From the NCBI GenBank assembly GCA_049324875.1, contig JBMONC010000063.1:12211-76210 (forward strand): 64,000 bases of DNA, read 5' to 3'. Positions 1 to 9,256 of the stretch are shown in pieces; the first letter of the stretch is position 1; each line of letters opens with the position of its first letter. The notes beneath the pieces were generated by a model, which made no database searches, had not been told where the DNA came from, and saw only the letters and a list, made by a program, of their open reading frames with translations. The stretch is from JAWLHU01 sp049324875 (GTDB lineage: Bacteria; Bacillota; Sulfobacillia; Symbiobacteriales; Symbiobacteriaceae). The position numbers were made by a program, and so were the translations under genes.

Positions 1-2797
1 CGGATGGCAGCCCACTCCGCTGCAGCGCCTCCCGGCAGGTATCCACCGCAGCTCGGCGGTCGCCATAGGTCAGCATCACCCGGGAGAGCGCAAGCGGGAG
101 CCGCTCCTGGAGGCTCGGGTCCACCCCGGCAACGCCGGGCAGAACCTGCCAGGCCCTCGTCAGGTGGTGCCGGGCGGTGACATAGGCCCGGCGGGCCTCG
201 GCCTCCTCCCCCGCCTGGATGTGATAGGCAAAGGAGCGCTCCGGCATCCCGGCGGCATCAAAGTGGCGGGCCAGCTGACCGGGGTGGGCGCCGCCGGACT
301 CGACCAGCAGCAGCCCGGCCAGACCGTGGGCCAGCCGACGGGTGAGGGGGTTCAGCCGGGTGTAGGCGGCCTCCCGGAGCAGGGGATGGGTGAAACGGTA
401 GAGGTCCGGCCCGGTCGCGGCGATAATCCACTCCTGGACCGCCTGCTCCAGCCCGCTCTTCAGCAGCTCCTCCTCCCCACTGCTCAGCCGCCTCAGATCG
501 CTGGTGTGGAACTCACGGCCCAGGACCGCTGCAAGCCCCAGCAACTCCTGCACATCGGGCTCCAGTTGGCCCATGCGCCAGGTGAGCGCTCCCAACAGGT
601 CGCGGGGGGCCTGCACCGCCGCCTCGAAGTCGAGGGTCCAGCCGCTGGGGCCCGGGGTGAGGATTCCGGTGCCCGTCCAGGCCTTCAGGACCTGGATGAC
701 CTGCAGGGGGTTGCCGCCGGTCATCTCATGCAGGACGCGCACGGCGGGGCCGGCCAGGGTGCTGCCCAACTGCGCGAGGGCCAGGCGGCGGGTGCCGTTG
801 AGGTCCAGGCCCAGCAGTTGCTCCCGCACCAGCCGTTGGGTAGCCGCCCCGATGGTGGTCAGGCTGCTCCAGTCGAAGGTGGTGTTGGCCCCCGTCTCCA
901 GGGCCAGCGCCACCATCACCCTGCCGTGGTGCAGCTTCCAGCTCATGTGAGTCAAAGCCAGGGCGGTCAGGTTCCCCGCCTCGTGAAGGTCATCGATGCA
1001 GATCAGGACGGGCTGGCTGTGGCCCACTTCCTCCATCAGGCGGCCCGCCAGGGCGCGAACCTGACCGTACGGATCGTCCGGGAGCCCCTGGGGCTCCCGC
1101 CCGGTCAGCGCCTTTAAAGCTTCGGAGACCGGCTCATAAAGAGCACCAGAGGGCGATGGGGCAACCTGGACCACCCTCCAGCCGGAAAGGCGTGCTGTCT
1201 GGGCGAGTTCGGCAATCAGACGGCTCTTGCCGCTCCCGGGCGTCCCTTCGAGCACCAGCATCTGCCCGCGCCCGGCGGCGGCCTGGTCCAGCAGCATCTG
1301 CATCCGCTCCCACAGGCTCTCCCGCCCGATCAGGGCAGCGCTGAACTCTGGGGAGCGGGTCTGCTCAAGGGAGGAGGTGGCCATGAGATCCCGGGCCAGC
1401 ACCACCCGGCGGGCCCGGTGTTTCTTGGCCCAGTGGACGGCGACCTCGGCGGTCCTCTGCAGGGAGAGGGCGTCGGCGGCGTCCTCCGGATAGGCGGCGA
1501 TCCCGGCGGCGAACTCCACCGAGCCCCGCAGATCCGGGATGACCAGCGAGGCCGAGAGGCCGGCCACCGCTTGCTGGACCAGCACCGCAGCCACGTCGAC
1601 CGGCACCGAGGGGAAGAGGACCGCAAAGCTGCCGCCGCCCATGCGGGAGACCACGCCCTGGGGCAGCTCCTCCCGGAAGTAGGCGGCACAGGTGCGCAGC
1701 ACGGAGTCGCCCCGCTCCAGGCCCAAGGTGTCATTGACCCGGCGCAGCCCCTTCATGTCCAACAGGGCGATCACCGGGGCATTCCCCGATCGGATCTCCA
1801 ACTCCAGCAGCGTCTCCAGGTAGCGCCGGTTGTAGAGGCCGGTCAGCGGGTCGATCAGGGCGAACTGGCCCATGGCGGAAGCGCTTGAGTCGGCGGCCAC
1901 CTCCGTCGCCGGGCGGCCGGACCAGTTGCCCAGCACCTGCAGGTCGCGGGCGGAGAGGCTCCCTGCCTCCGGAATCAGGGCGGCAGCCGCCTGGGCTCCC
2001 ACCGTAGGTGCCGCCTGCCAGGAGCCGGCCCGCTCGATCTCGCCGCCGGCAATCTGGTCCCGCAGCCGGGTGGTGGCGGGGTCCGGGGTGGCGCCCAGCT
2101 GCGCCTGGATGATCTGAGCGCATTGGGTGTACTGGTTGAGCGCCGCCCCCCGCTCGCCCGCCTGGTAGTAGGCGACCATCAGCCACCGGTGGAAGCGCTC
2201 CTGCAGCGGGTCGATGGCAAGCGCCTGCTGGCTGTGCGCGATCACCCGGCCCCAGGCGCTCCGCCCTTCTTCCAGCTGCACAAGCCGGGCCAGCGCTTCG
2301 AGGATCCGTCGCTCCCAGAGCAGCCGCTCCTGCTCCAGCCATTCCTCGTAGGTGGAACTGAAGGTGGGCACAAACCCCTGCAGCAGCGGGCCCCGCCAGA
2401 GGGAGACCGCCTCGGAGATCGCCTCCACCTGATTGACCCCGGATGCCGACTGGCCGGAGGATTCCAGGCCGACGGCACGGCTGATCTCCAGGAAGCGGAG
2501 CGTGTCCAGGGCCACCCCCGAGTACCGGTCCCACTGGAGCATGTCCCCGTTCTGGCGGATGGGACAGACCGGCATCGACTGCCGGAGCCGGGAGAGGGTG
2601 GTGTTCAGCCGGTTCCGCCCCTCCGATTCGCTGTCGTCAGGCCAGAGGAGATTGGTGATGTGGGAACGCGAGAAGGCCGTCTCAGGCTGCGCGGCCAGGT
2701 GCCAGAGCAGTGCCTGGGCTTTGGTGGCGCTGTACCGAATCGGCCCGTTGGGTCCCTGGAAGGAGGGCTGCCCGAGAATGGAGAGCGAATAGGCCAT
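1..2797 (-). CDS. SARP-type regulator with internal degenerate GGDEF domain and AAA/NACHT-like ATPase (3' end outside window)
   Basis: About 932 residues are visible and the frame is still open at the window edge. Residues 1-100 look like an OmpR/SARP winged helix and about 100-250 like a bacterial transcriptional activation domain. Residues about 310-450 are a GGDEF fold, opening with DPLTGLYNRRYLE, but its signature reads GGGSF instead of GGDEF, so cyclase activity is doubtful. From about 500 there is an ATPase with Walker A GTPGSGKS (near 517) and Walker B VLICIDDLHE, followed by MalT/AfsR-like helical sequence. The ATG at 2797 directly opens the winged-helix domain. SARP plus ATPase is a known arrangement in large regulators; a GGDEF domain between them is unusual. 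It probably senses a ligand or second messenger and activates transcription, but the targets are unknown. Confidence 0.85.
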   Translation of the reverse strand, partial: MAYSLSILGQPSFQGPNGPIRYSATKAQALLWHLAAQPETAFSRSHITNLLWPDDSESEGRNRLNTTLSRLRQSMPVCPIRQNGDMLQWDRYSGVALDTLRFLEISRAVGLESSGQSASGVNQVEAISEAVSLWRGPLLQGFVPTFSSTYEEWLEQERLLWERRILEALARLVQLEEGRSAWGRVIAHSQQALAIDPLQERFHRWLMVAYYQAGERGAALNQYTQCAQIIQAQLGATPDPATTRLRDQIAGGEIERAGSWQAAPTVGAQAAAALIPEAGSLSARDLQVLGNWSGRPATEVAADSSASAMGQFALIDPLTGLYNRRYLETLLELEIRSGNAPVIALLDMKGLRRVNDTLGLERGDSVLRTCAAYFREELPQGVVSRMGGGSFAVLFPSVPVDVAAVLVQQAVAGLSASLVIPDLRGSVEFAAGIAAYPEDAADALSLQRTAEVAVHWAKKHRARRVVLARDLMATSSLEQTRSPEFSAALIGRESLWERMQMLLDQAAAGRGQMLVLEGTPGSGKSRLIAELAQTARLSGWRVVQVAPSPSGALYEPVSEALKALTGREPQGLPDDPYGQVRALAGRLMEEVGHSQPVLICIDDLHEAGNLTALALTHMSWKLHHGRVMVALALETGANTTFDWSSLTTIGAATQRLVREQLLGLDLNGTRRLALAQLGSTLAGPAVRVLHEMTGGNPLQVIQVLKAWTGTGILTPGPSGWTLDFEAAVQAPRDLLGALTWRMGQLEPDVQELLGLAAVLGREFHTSDLRRLSSGEEELLKSGLEQAVQEWIIAATGPDLYRFTHPLLREAAYTRLNPLTRRLAHGLAGLLLVESGGAHPGQLARHFDAAGMPERSFAYHIQAGEEAEARRAYVTARHHLTRAWQVLPGVAGVDPSLQERLPLALSRVMLTYGDRRAAVDTCREALQRSGLPS

Positions 2798-3049
2798 GCT
2801 GAACCCCCGTGTAAGAGATGAAAGGGATGTGAAAGAGCGACGTGAAAGATACAGACGATTTCGGTGTTTAGGTGAGAAAAACCTGCAGGAAAGAAGCGTT
2901 GACGTTTAAGAACTATGCAGAGTGGCTCGTCCTGGTATCACCCGAAGGAGGCCCGAACCAGTAGATCGAATCCTGCTCATATCCCAGTCTGGTGGTGAAG
3001 ACAGAATGCTGGCCAGAGCGGAAGTGTACATTCAGTGCAGGCGGAGAAT

Positions 3050-3214
3050 ATGTCCCGTCCCCAGCGTGAACTGGATGACCTCCCTGTTGATCCACGTGAC
3101 CTGGATACGGCCTTGGAGCGATTCGAGCGCATTAGCGCCGATCTTTACAAGATGGATGAGCTTGTGGATGGATACACCAACGAACTCCTCTCTCGATTGC
3201 AGACCATGGAGTGA
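3050..3214 (+). CDS. Possible small acidic helical protein (54 aa)
   Basis: This short frame encodes 54 residues rich in Glu, Asp, Leu and Arg (LERFERISADLYKMDELVD in the middle), which reads like an amphipathic helix. A GGAG lies three bases before the ATG, which is close. An in-frame GTG at 3035 with a GGAAG about nine bases upstream is an alternative start. It lies between the divergent regulator at 1-2797 and a hairpin at 3261-3296 that could end its transcript. No family is recognised. Length and composition suggest a real small gene, but it could be chance. Confidence 0.35.
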   Translation: MSRPQRELDDLPVDPRDLDTALERFERISADLYKMDELVDGYTNELLSRLQTME

Positions 3215-3260
3215 GGCCGCCCTGTCGAGCGAGCCTCGCCGCAGGCCCTGGTCACCAAGA

Positions 3261-3296
3261 AAACACCACCCTGCCCGACACGGCAGGGTGGTGTTT
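3261..3296. terminator. Hairpin between converging units
   Basis: The stem AAACACCACCCTGCC pairs with GGCAGGGTGGTGTTT over a six-base loop. It sits ten bases beyond the stop of the last permease gene of the sugar ABC operon and could work in both directions. Confidence 0.75.
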
Positions 3297-3305
3297 CAAG
3301 TATCA

Positions 3306-4133
3306 CTACTTGATCCCCGTCAGCGTAATCCCCTTGATGATCTGCTTCTGGAAGATGGCAAAGATGATCAGCACCGGCACCACCGCCATGGTCGCCCCCG
3401 CCATCACCAGCTCATACTGGTTGAAATTCTCATAGCTAAAGAACGAGAGCCCCACCGGGAGGGTCCGCATCTCCGGCGACTCGATGGCGATCACCGGCCA
3501 GAGGAAGGCGTTCCAGTTCCCGAGGAAGGTGAGGATGCAGAGCGCCGCCAGGGCGGGGCGGACGTTGGGCATGGCGATCCGCCAGAAGATGCCGAACTCG
3601 CCCAGGCCGTCGATCCGGCCGGCGTCCAGCAGGTCGCTGGGGACCCCCTCCATGAACTGGCGCATCAGGAAGATGCCGACGGCGGTGATCAGCCCCGGGA
3701 ACATGATGCCCAGGTAGGTGTCGACGATCCCCGCCTTGGTCGCCCCGATGTACCAGGGGATGATCAGCATCTCGGTCGGGATCATGATCGAGCTCAGGAT
3801 GGCGAAGAAGATGACCTCCCGCCCCCGGAACTGGATCTTGGCCAGGATGTAGCCCACCAGCGAGTCGAAGAAGGCGACGCTCAGGGTGGTGGTGCTCGCC
3901 ACGATGATCGAGTTCAGGTACCAGCGGGCGAAGGGGGTCTCGCTGAAGATCTTCTGGAAGTTGGCCAGGGTGGCGGTCTCGGGGATCAGGGAGAGGGTGT
4001 AGATCTCGGTGGAGGGCTTGAAGGCGGTGGAGATCATCCACAGGAAGGGGAAGAGCGTGACCACGGCGCCCGCCAGGAGAACCAGGTAGGTGAGCGCCTG
4101 GACCAGCTGCCTTGGGAACGGAGCCCGGTTCAT
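3306..4133 (-). CDS. Carbohydrate ABC transporter permease, MalG/AraQ type
   Basis: A 275-residue inner-membrane protein with about six hydrophobic segments. It carries the EAA loop of binding-protein-dependent permeases (DAGRIDGLGEFGIFWRIAMP, about residues 185-205) and ends in GITLTGIK, typical of MalG-like subunits. It would pair with the MalF-type subunit encoded 13 bases upstream and couple to an ATPase. No ATPase gene is in this operon, so a shared MsmK-type ATPase encoded elsewhere is likely. The substrate cannot be read from sequence; an oligosaccharide or sugar derivative is the family expectation. Confidence 0.93.
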   Translation of the reverse strand: MNRAPFPRQLVQALTYLVLLAGAVVTLFPFLWMISTAFKPSTEIYTLSLIPETATLANFQKIFSETPFARWYLNSIIVASTTTLSVAFFDSLVGYILAKIQFRGREVIFFAILSSIMIPTEMLIIPWYIGATKAGIVDTYLGIMFPGLITAVGIFLMRQFMEGVPSDLLDAGRIDGLGEFGIFWRIAMPNVRPALAALCILTFLGNWNAFLWPVIAIESPEMRTLPVGLSFFSYENFNQYELVMAGATMAVVPVLIIFAIFQKQIIKGITLTGIK

Positions 4134-4145
4134 GCGTTCACCTCC

Positions 4146-5084
4146 CTAGTACTCAAACCTCCGGGTCAGCACCTTGGACTGCACGATGGTCAGCACCAGG
4201 ATGATGAAGAAGAGAATCACCGTCGTGGCCGAGGCGTAGGAGAGGTTGAAGGACTTGAAGGCCTCCTCATAGATGAAGAGCACCAGCGTCTTGGTGGAGT
4301 TGAGCGGCCCGCCGGCGCCCTGGCTGGACATGTTCAGCACCTCGGTGAAGACCTGCAGGTAGCGGATGGTGCCGGTCAGCGCCAGGAAGACGATGGTGGG
4401 GTTGAGCAGCGGGAGGGTGATGTGCCAGAAGCGGCGCCAGGCGCCGGCGCCGTCGATCTCGGCCGCCTCGTAGAACTGCTGCGGGATCGACTCCAGCCCC
4501 GCCAGGAAGATCACCATGGAGAAGCCGAGCCCCTGCCAGACGATGGCGGCGATGATCACGTAGATCGCCTGGGTGGGGCTGCCCAGCAGCTTCTGGGCCG
4601 GGAAGCCCAGCCCCAGCAGGATCTGGTTGAAGAGGCCGCCGTGCTCCTGCATGATCCAGCGCCAGACCCAGGCCACCGCCACCGAGGAGGTGACGTAGGG
4701 GATGAAGTAGAGCATCCGGAATACGCCCTGGAAGCGGTTGAGCCGCTGGATCAGCAGGGCGACACAGAGCCCGATGGTCAGCTGGGCCGGCACCCCCACC
4801 AGCACGTAGACGAACGTGTTGCGCAGCGACTGGTAGAAGACCTTGTCCTGGAACAGCTCCCGGTAGTTGGCCAGGCCGACCCAGGGCTGTTCCTCGCCGA
4901 GGATCTGCCAGTCGTACAGGCTGATCTGCATGGCGTAGAGGGTCGGCGCCATGCGGATGGTGACGAAGAAGAGCAGCGGGACCAGCAGGGCGCCCCAGGC
5001 CCAGAGCGCTCGCTTCTGGCTGAGGGTCATCCTCCTGACCGGCGTCGTCTGACGGGAAGGCTGCGGAACCGTTGCCAAGGCCAT
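4146..5084 (-). CDS. Carbohydrate ABC transporter permease, MalF/UgpA type
   Basis: About 312 residues from the ATG at 5084. The frame extends upstream to 5153, but that stretch crosses a strong hairpin and looks non-coding. There are six membrane segments, and the EAA motif reads EAAEIDGAGAWRRFWHITLP. After the starting Met there is a short polar region, then the first membrane helix (ALWAWGALLVPLLFFV). It forms the transmembrane channel with the MalG-type partner. The gap from the binding-protein gene holds a stable stem-loop, common where the binding protein is made in excess over the permeases. Confidence 0.93.
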   Translation of the reverse strand: MALATVPQPSRQTTPVRRMTLSQKRALWAWGALLVPLLFFVTIRMAPTLYAMQISLYDWQILGEEQPWVGLANYRELFQDKVFYQSLRNTFVYVLVGVPAQLTIGLCVALLIQRLNRFQGVFRMLYFIPYVTSSVAVAWVWRWIMQEHGGLFNQILLGLGFPAQKLLGSPTQAIYVIIAAIVWQGLGFSMVIFLAGLESIPQQFYEAAEIDGAGAWRRFWHITLPLLNPTIVFLALTGTIRYLQVFTEVLNMSSQGAGGPLNSTKTLVLFIYEEAFKSFNLSYASATTVILFFIILVLTIVQSKVLTRRFEY

Positions 5085-5117
5085 TCCCCCATTTCGGCGC
5101 GTCCTTCGATCGGGGCG

Positions 5118-5150
5118 CGATTCCCCGGGCCGTGGGGGCCCGGGGAATCG
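5118..5150 (-). other. Intercistronic stem-loop after the binding-protein gene
   Basis: CGATTCCCCGGGCC pairs with GGCCCGGGGAATCG (14 bp, five-base loop) between the solute-binding-protein stop and the MalF-type start. There is no T-run, so it is more likely an mRNA-stabilising or attenuating hairpin than a full terminator. Confidence 0.6.
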
Positions 5151-5168
5151 CATCCGCTTCGGCCTGGT

Positions 5169-6485
5169 TTACTTCTTCTTGGCCCAGTAGTCGTCGAAGA
5201 GCTTCTGGACGGCGGCCTCGGCATCCTTCAGGGCCGCCTCGGGATCCTTGCCCTTCAGGATCACCTCATCCACGGCGTCGATCAGCGCCTGCCGGTCCTT
5301 CTTCTCGTCGACGAAGAAGGTGGCGTTGGCGTAGGGCAGCCCCTCGATGAAGCCCTTCAGCTTCGGATCGTTGGCGAACTTCTGGGCCACCTCCGGCCGG
5401 GCCGGCAGCTCGCCGATGGCGTTGGTCCAGCGCTCCATCACGTCGGGCTGGGTCAGGAACTGCAGGAACTTGATCGCCGCCTGCTTCTTGGCGCCCTCGG
5501 CCTTGCGGGTGATGCCGTTGGCCCAGAAGGAGGACATGGTGTAGGGCTTGCCGTTGGGGCCGACCGGCAGCGGGGCGGAGGCCCAATTGAACTTGACATC
5601 CTTCAGGGAGCCGACCCGGAAGGAGCCGTCCACGTTCATGGCCGCCTTGCCCGCCTTGAAGGCGGTGACGTCATCGGTCATGAAGCCGATCTCGCCCACC
5701 TTGTGGACGGTCTGCAGCTCCACCCACCACTTGAAGGCCTTGATCCCCTCGGGGGAGGCCCAGCTGATCTTCTTGCCGTCGGCCGACTGCGGCTCGCCGC
5801 CGGCCTGCCGGATCAGCACCTCCCGGAACCAGTTGTGCCCCTGGCCGCCGGTGTTGAAGTAGAAGCCCACCTGCTGCAGCTGGCCGTTGGCGTCCCGCTT
5901 GGTGGTCTTCTTGGCGTACTCCACCAGCTCGTCCCAGGTCCTGGGCGGGCCGGGGATGTTGGCCTCCTTCAGCAGGTCCTCGTTGTAGAGCATCGCCAGG
6001 GTGCGGACGGCGGTGGGGAGGACATAGTACTTGCCGTCCATCTTGGCCGCCTTGACCAGGCTGAAGAACTCCTTCTCGATGGTCGCTGGCGGGAAGGCAT
6101 CCTCGGGGAGCGGCTGCAGGTAGCCGGAGTCGACGTAGAGCGGCAGCCAGCCGTAGTAGAGGTTGATCACGTCGGGGCCGCGGCCGGCGGAGACGGTGGC
6201 GGCCACCTTCTCGTTGTACTGCTCATAGGGGAAGGTGACGTGCTTGACGGTGATGTTGGGGTTCTTTTGCTGGAACTCGGCGATCAGCTCGTCCATCAGC
6301 TTCTTCTTGGAGGCGAAGTCGTACTGCCAGTACTCGATCTCGACCTTCTCTTCAGCCTTGGGCTGGGCCGTGTTGTTCTCGGTCTTGGCGGGTTCCTGCG
6401 CCGATTTGGTGCCCCCGCCGCAGGCGGCCAGCACCAGGGAGAGCGCCAACAGTGTGCCCAGGAGTGCCGCAAACCTCTTCTTCAT
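5169..6485 (-). CDS. Sugar ABC transporter substrate-binding lipoprotein (family 1)
   Basis: A 438-residue protein. It opens with a lipoprotein signal peptide ending LALSLVLAAC, whose Cys is the lipid anchor, then a Gly/Lys/Glu-rich linker. The mature part has family 1 extracellular solute-binding features: the early IEYWQYDF strand, KHVTFPYEQYNEKV, and the GRGPDVINLYYGW segment. Length is normal for the family. It captures the substrate outside the membrane for the two downstream permeases. It follows the lyase gene by about 47 bases in the same operon. Confidence 0.93.
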   Translation of the reverse strand: MKKRFAALLGTLLALSLVLAACGGGTKSAQEPAKTENNTAQPKAEEKVEIEYWQYDFASKKKLMDELIAEFQQKNPNITVKHVTFPYEQYNEKVAATVSAGRGPDVINLYYGWLPLYVDSGYLQPLPEDAFPPATIEKEFFSLVKAAKMDGKYYVLPTAVRTLAMLYNEDLLKEANIPGPPRTWDELVEYAKKTTKRDANGQLQQVGFYFNTGGQGHNWFREVLIRQAGGEPQSADGKKISWASPEGIKAFKWWVELQTVHKVGEIGFMTDDVTAFKAGKAAMNVDGSFRVGSLKDVKFNWASAPLPVGPNGKPYTMSSFWANGITRKAEGAKKQAAIKFLQFLTQPDVMERWTNAIGELPARPEVAQKFANDPKLKGFIEGLPYANATFFVDEKKDRQALIDAVDEVILKGKDPEAALKDAEAAVQKLFDDYWAKKK

Positions 6486-6532
6486 CCCTCTACCCCCTGT
6501 CTGTGTTCTACAAACCCCGGTGCCGGAGCCGC

Positions 6533-8005
6533 CTATCCCTGCAGCAGGGAGAGTGCATCCGAGAGCATCAGGGATCGTGCCCTGTTCTGGGCCTCCCGCC
6601 GGGCGGTAACCGCGGCCTTCGCCTGCTCCACAGCCCCGCCGGCCGCCTGGAGCGCCCGCCGGACCTCCCGGGGGGCCGGTCCCCCCACCACCGCCCGCCG
6701 CTCCACGAAGTGGCGGGGGTCGATCGCCCGGCGGAATCCCTCCTCGGTCAGCCCGGTGGGGCGACCGAGAACCGCCTGCGCCGCTGTGTTTAGTTCGACG
6801 AGTGAAGCATCGGGCAGGGTACGCTGTTCCGATCGGAGCACCTGGACAAACCGGCTCACAACGTGGTGCGCCTGGCGGAAGGGGATCTGCTCCTCCCGCA
6901 CCAGGGTGTCGGCCAGCTCGGTCACCACCGAGAAGCCCTCCCGGGCCCGGGCCTCCAGGAGCGCCGTGTTGAAGGAAAGCTTGGCGAGGATCTCGGGCAG
7001 CAGGTCCAGCGCCCGCCGGGCCTCCTCCACCGCCTCCTCCAGCAGGGGCTGGAGGTCATCCCCCACGTCGTTGATGTCCCCCAGCGGGACGTTGTGGGCC
7101 AGGGGGAAGAGGGCGCCGGCCCGGCCCATCAGCCGGCTGAGGACCGCCCGCAGGTGCTCGATCGCCACCGGGTTTCGTTTCTGTGGCATGATGCTCGATA
7201 CCTGCACCAGGCTGTCGTCCAGCCGGAGAATATCAAACTCGTTGGTGGCCCAGAGCAGCAGGTCGGTGGTGAAGCGGCTCAGGTTGGAGCCCATCACCGC
7301 CAGGGCGGAGGCCGCCTCCAGCATGTGATCGGAGGCGGAGACGGCGTCGTAGGCGTTCTCCACCAGCCCCTCGAAGCCGAGCCAGCGGGCCACCAGCTCC
7401 CGGTCGATGGGAAAGCCGGTGGTGGTCAGGGCGGCGGCCCCCATGGGGGAGCGGTTGACCCGGCTGTAGAGCGCCAGGAGCCGCTCGGTGTCCCGGGCCA
7501 GATTCCCCTCCACCGCCAGCAGGTAGTGGGCCAGGGTGGTGGGCTGCGCCTGCTGGTTGTGGGTGTGGGCGACCATCACCGTCTCGGCATGCTGCCCGGC
7601 CAGGGTGAGGACGGCGCTCCGGGCGGCGAGGAGCCGGTCCAGCAGGTCGAGCAGGTCCTGCCGGAGCGCCATCCGGAAGATGGCGGCATCCAGGTCGTTG
7701 CGGCTGAAGGCGACGTGCAAGTGGCCTGCCGTCTCCGCCCCCACCGTTTGCTCCACCTGCGCCTCGATCAGGAAGAAGAGGTCTTCGTAGGTGGGGTCGT
7801 ACCCCTGCTGGGGCGGGCTCTCCATCCGGTCGAGGAGCGCCCGGGTCAGGGCCCGGGCCGCCTCCGCCGGGATGATGGCGCAGCGGTTCAGCATCAGGGT
7901 GTGGGCCAGGTTGACCTCCATGATCGACCGGTAGAAGCGGCGCTTGGCCACCTCGAAGCAGGGGGAGAGGATCTGGTGAACGTAGACCCGCGAGCGGTTG
8001 GGCAT
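6533..8005 (-). CDS. Argininosuccinate lyase / fumarase superfamily enzyme
   Basis: A 490-residue member of the aspartase/fumarase superfamily. The signature loop reads SSIMPQKRNP (about residues 271-280), the mobile catalytic serine loop of argininosuccinate lyases, and HTHNQQAQPTTLAHY matches the conserved second region holding the general acid/base His. The start at 8005 has GGGAG nearby. It lies between a ROK regulator and a sugar ABC transporter, with no argG or other arginine gene near. It may be a paralogue cleaving a succinyl or aspartyl adduct of an imported compound rather than the biosynthetic ArgH. That substrate idea is inference; superfamily membership is firm. Confidence 0.88.
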   Translation of the reverse strand: MPNRSRVYVHQILSPCFEVAKRRFYRSIMEVNLAHTLMLNRCAIIPAEAARALTRALLDRMESPPQQGYDPTYEDLFFLIEAQVEQTVGAETAGHLHVAFSRNDLDAAIFRMALRQDLLDLLDRLLAARSAVLTLAGQHAETVMVAHTHNQQAQPTTLAHYLLAVEGNLARDTERLLALYSRVNRSPMGAAALTTTGFPIDRELVARWLGFEGLVENAYDAVSASDHMLEAASALAVMGSNLSRFTTDLLLWATNEFDILRLDDSLVQVSSIMPQKRNPVAIEHLRAVLSRLMGRAGALFPLAHNVPLGDINDVGDDLQPLLEEAVEEARRALDLLPEILAKLSFNTALLEARAREGFSVVTELADTLVREEQIPFRQAHHVVSRFVQVLRSEQRTLPDASLVELNTAAQAVLGRPTGLTEEGFRRAIDPRHFVERRAVVGGPAPREVRRALQAAGGAVEQAKAAVTARREAQNRARSLMLSDALSLLQG

Positions 8006-8050
8006 AGGAAAGACTCCCTTACTCGATGTAGGGGACCCGGGGGCGTCCGG

Positions 8051-9229
8051 TCAGACCTCGACCAGGACCGATCGCCGGTTGGCCTCCAGCACCAGGGCGA
8101 CCCCGCCCAGCACCCCGGCCTCCTCCTTCAGCTCCGAGAGGCGGATGTGGGGCGGGTAGGGGGCCAGCCGCTCCACCACCGCGCGGATGGGCTCCAGCAG
8201 CAGGTGAGCCGACCGCATCACCCCGCCGGTCAGGATCACCAGTTCGGGGTCCAGCAGGCAGGCCATGTTGGCGATGGCCAGCCCCAGGTGCTCGGCGGTC
8301 TCCAGGACCACCCGCCGGGCCGCCTCGTTGCCCGACTCCGCCAGCCGCATCACCTCGGGGGCGTCCACGGGGAAGCCCAGGGCCTCGCTGCCCCGCCGGG
8401 CGATGCCGGGGCCGGCCGCCTCCTGCTCCAGGAAGCCGTAGGCGGTTCGGCCGGGCCGGGGGCGGCCCAGGAGATCCCGGCTGGTGGCCATGTAGCCCAC
8501 CTCGCCGGCGGCGTCGTGGCTGCCGCGGTAGAGCTGCCCCTCCAGGAGGACGGCGCAGCCGATGCCGGTGCCCACCGCCATGCAGAGGGCGTTGCGCACC
8601 TCCCGGGCGGCGCCGAACCAGCGCTCGCCCAGCAGGATCGTGTTGGCGTCGTTGTCCAGGTAGACGGGGAGGTCGAACTCCTCCTCCAGCTTACGGCCCA
8701 GGGGGAAATCGCTCCAGCCAAGGTTGGGGGAGAGGGTGACCACGCCGTTCTCCAGGCTGGTGACCCCCGGCACCCCCAGCCCGATGCCCCGGATGGGCAC
8801 GCCGGGCGGAGCCTGGGCGAGGAGGGAGCGGATCAGGGCCACCAGCCGCTGGTAGGGCTCCTCCGGCCCCTCCTCCCGGCGGATGGTCTGCCGGGTGATC
8901 ACCCGCCCCGCCAGGTTGGCCAGGCCGCCGGCCATCTTGCTCCCGCCGGCGTCGATCCCGACCACCAGGGCGGCGTCAGGGTTGAATTCGTAGAGCAGCG
9001 GCTTCCGGCCGCCGCTGGAGGCGCCCAGCCCCACGGTCTGGATCGCCCCCTGGGCGATCAGCGAGTCCAGCAGGGCGGTGACGGTGGGCTGGGTCAGGCC
9101 GCTCCGCCTGGCGATCTCGGTGCGGGAGAGCGGCCCCAGGTCGCGCACCAGCCGGAGCACGGTGCCCTCGTTGATGGCCTTCATCAACTGTGCGTTGCCA
9201 CGGGAGAGACCGCTGACAGGGGGTTTCAT
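8051..9229 (-). CDS. ROK-family transcriptional regulator / sugar kinase-like protein
   Basis: About 392 residues from the ATG at 9229; the frame runs further upstream but the winged helix starts here. The N-terminal MarR-like helix-turn-helix reads LSRTEIARRSGLTQPTVTAL. The ROK fold follows, with phosphate loop GIDAGGSK, the DNDANTILLGE catalytic region and GTGIGCAVL. The usual zinc-binding CxCGxxGC motif is absent: the expected place, after GEVGYM, has no cysteines. As first gene of the operon it probably represses it in response to the imported sugar. Its 5' leader carries an array of three AT-rich palindromes. Confidence 0.9.
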   Translation of the reverse strand: MKPPVSGLSRGNAQLMKAINEGTVLRLVRDLGPLSRTEIARRSGLTQPTVTALLDSLIAQGAIQTVGLGASSGGRKPLLYEFNPDAALVVGIDAGGSKMAGGLANLAGRVITRQTIRREEGPEEPYQRLVALIRSLLAQAPPGVPIRGIGLGVPGVTSLENGVVTLSPNLGWSDFPLGRKLEEEFDLPVYLDNDANTILLGERWFGAAREVRNALCMAVGTGIGCAVLLEGQLYRGSHDAAGEVGYMATSRDLLGRPRPGRTAYGFLEQEAAGPGIARRGSEALGFPVDAPEVMRLAESGNEAARRVVLETAEHLGLAIANMACLLDPELVILTGGVMRSAHLLLEPIRAVVERLAPYPPHIRLSELKEEAGVLGGVALVLEANRRSVLVEV

Positions 9230-9256
9230 CTGCGTCTCCGCCTTCCACGGTGGAAA

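Noticed and set aside
2922..7328. A 1468-codon open frame on the plus strand
   Set aside because: It runs antisense to the whole sugar ABC operon and the lyase gene, whose products have clear motifs. Long antisense frames are common in GC-rich DNA; its translation is low-complexity Gly/His/Gln/Leu.
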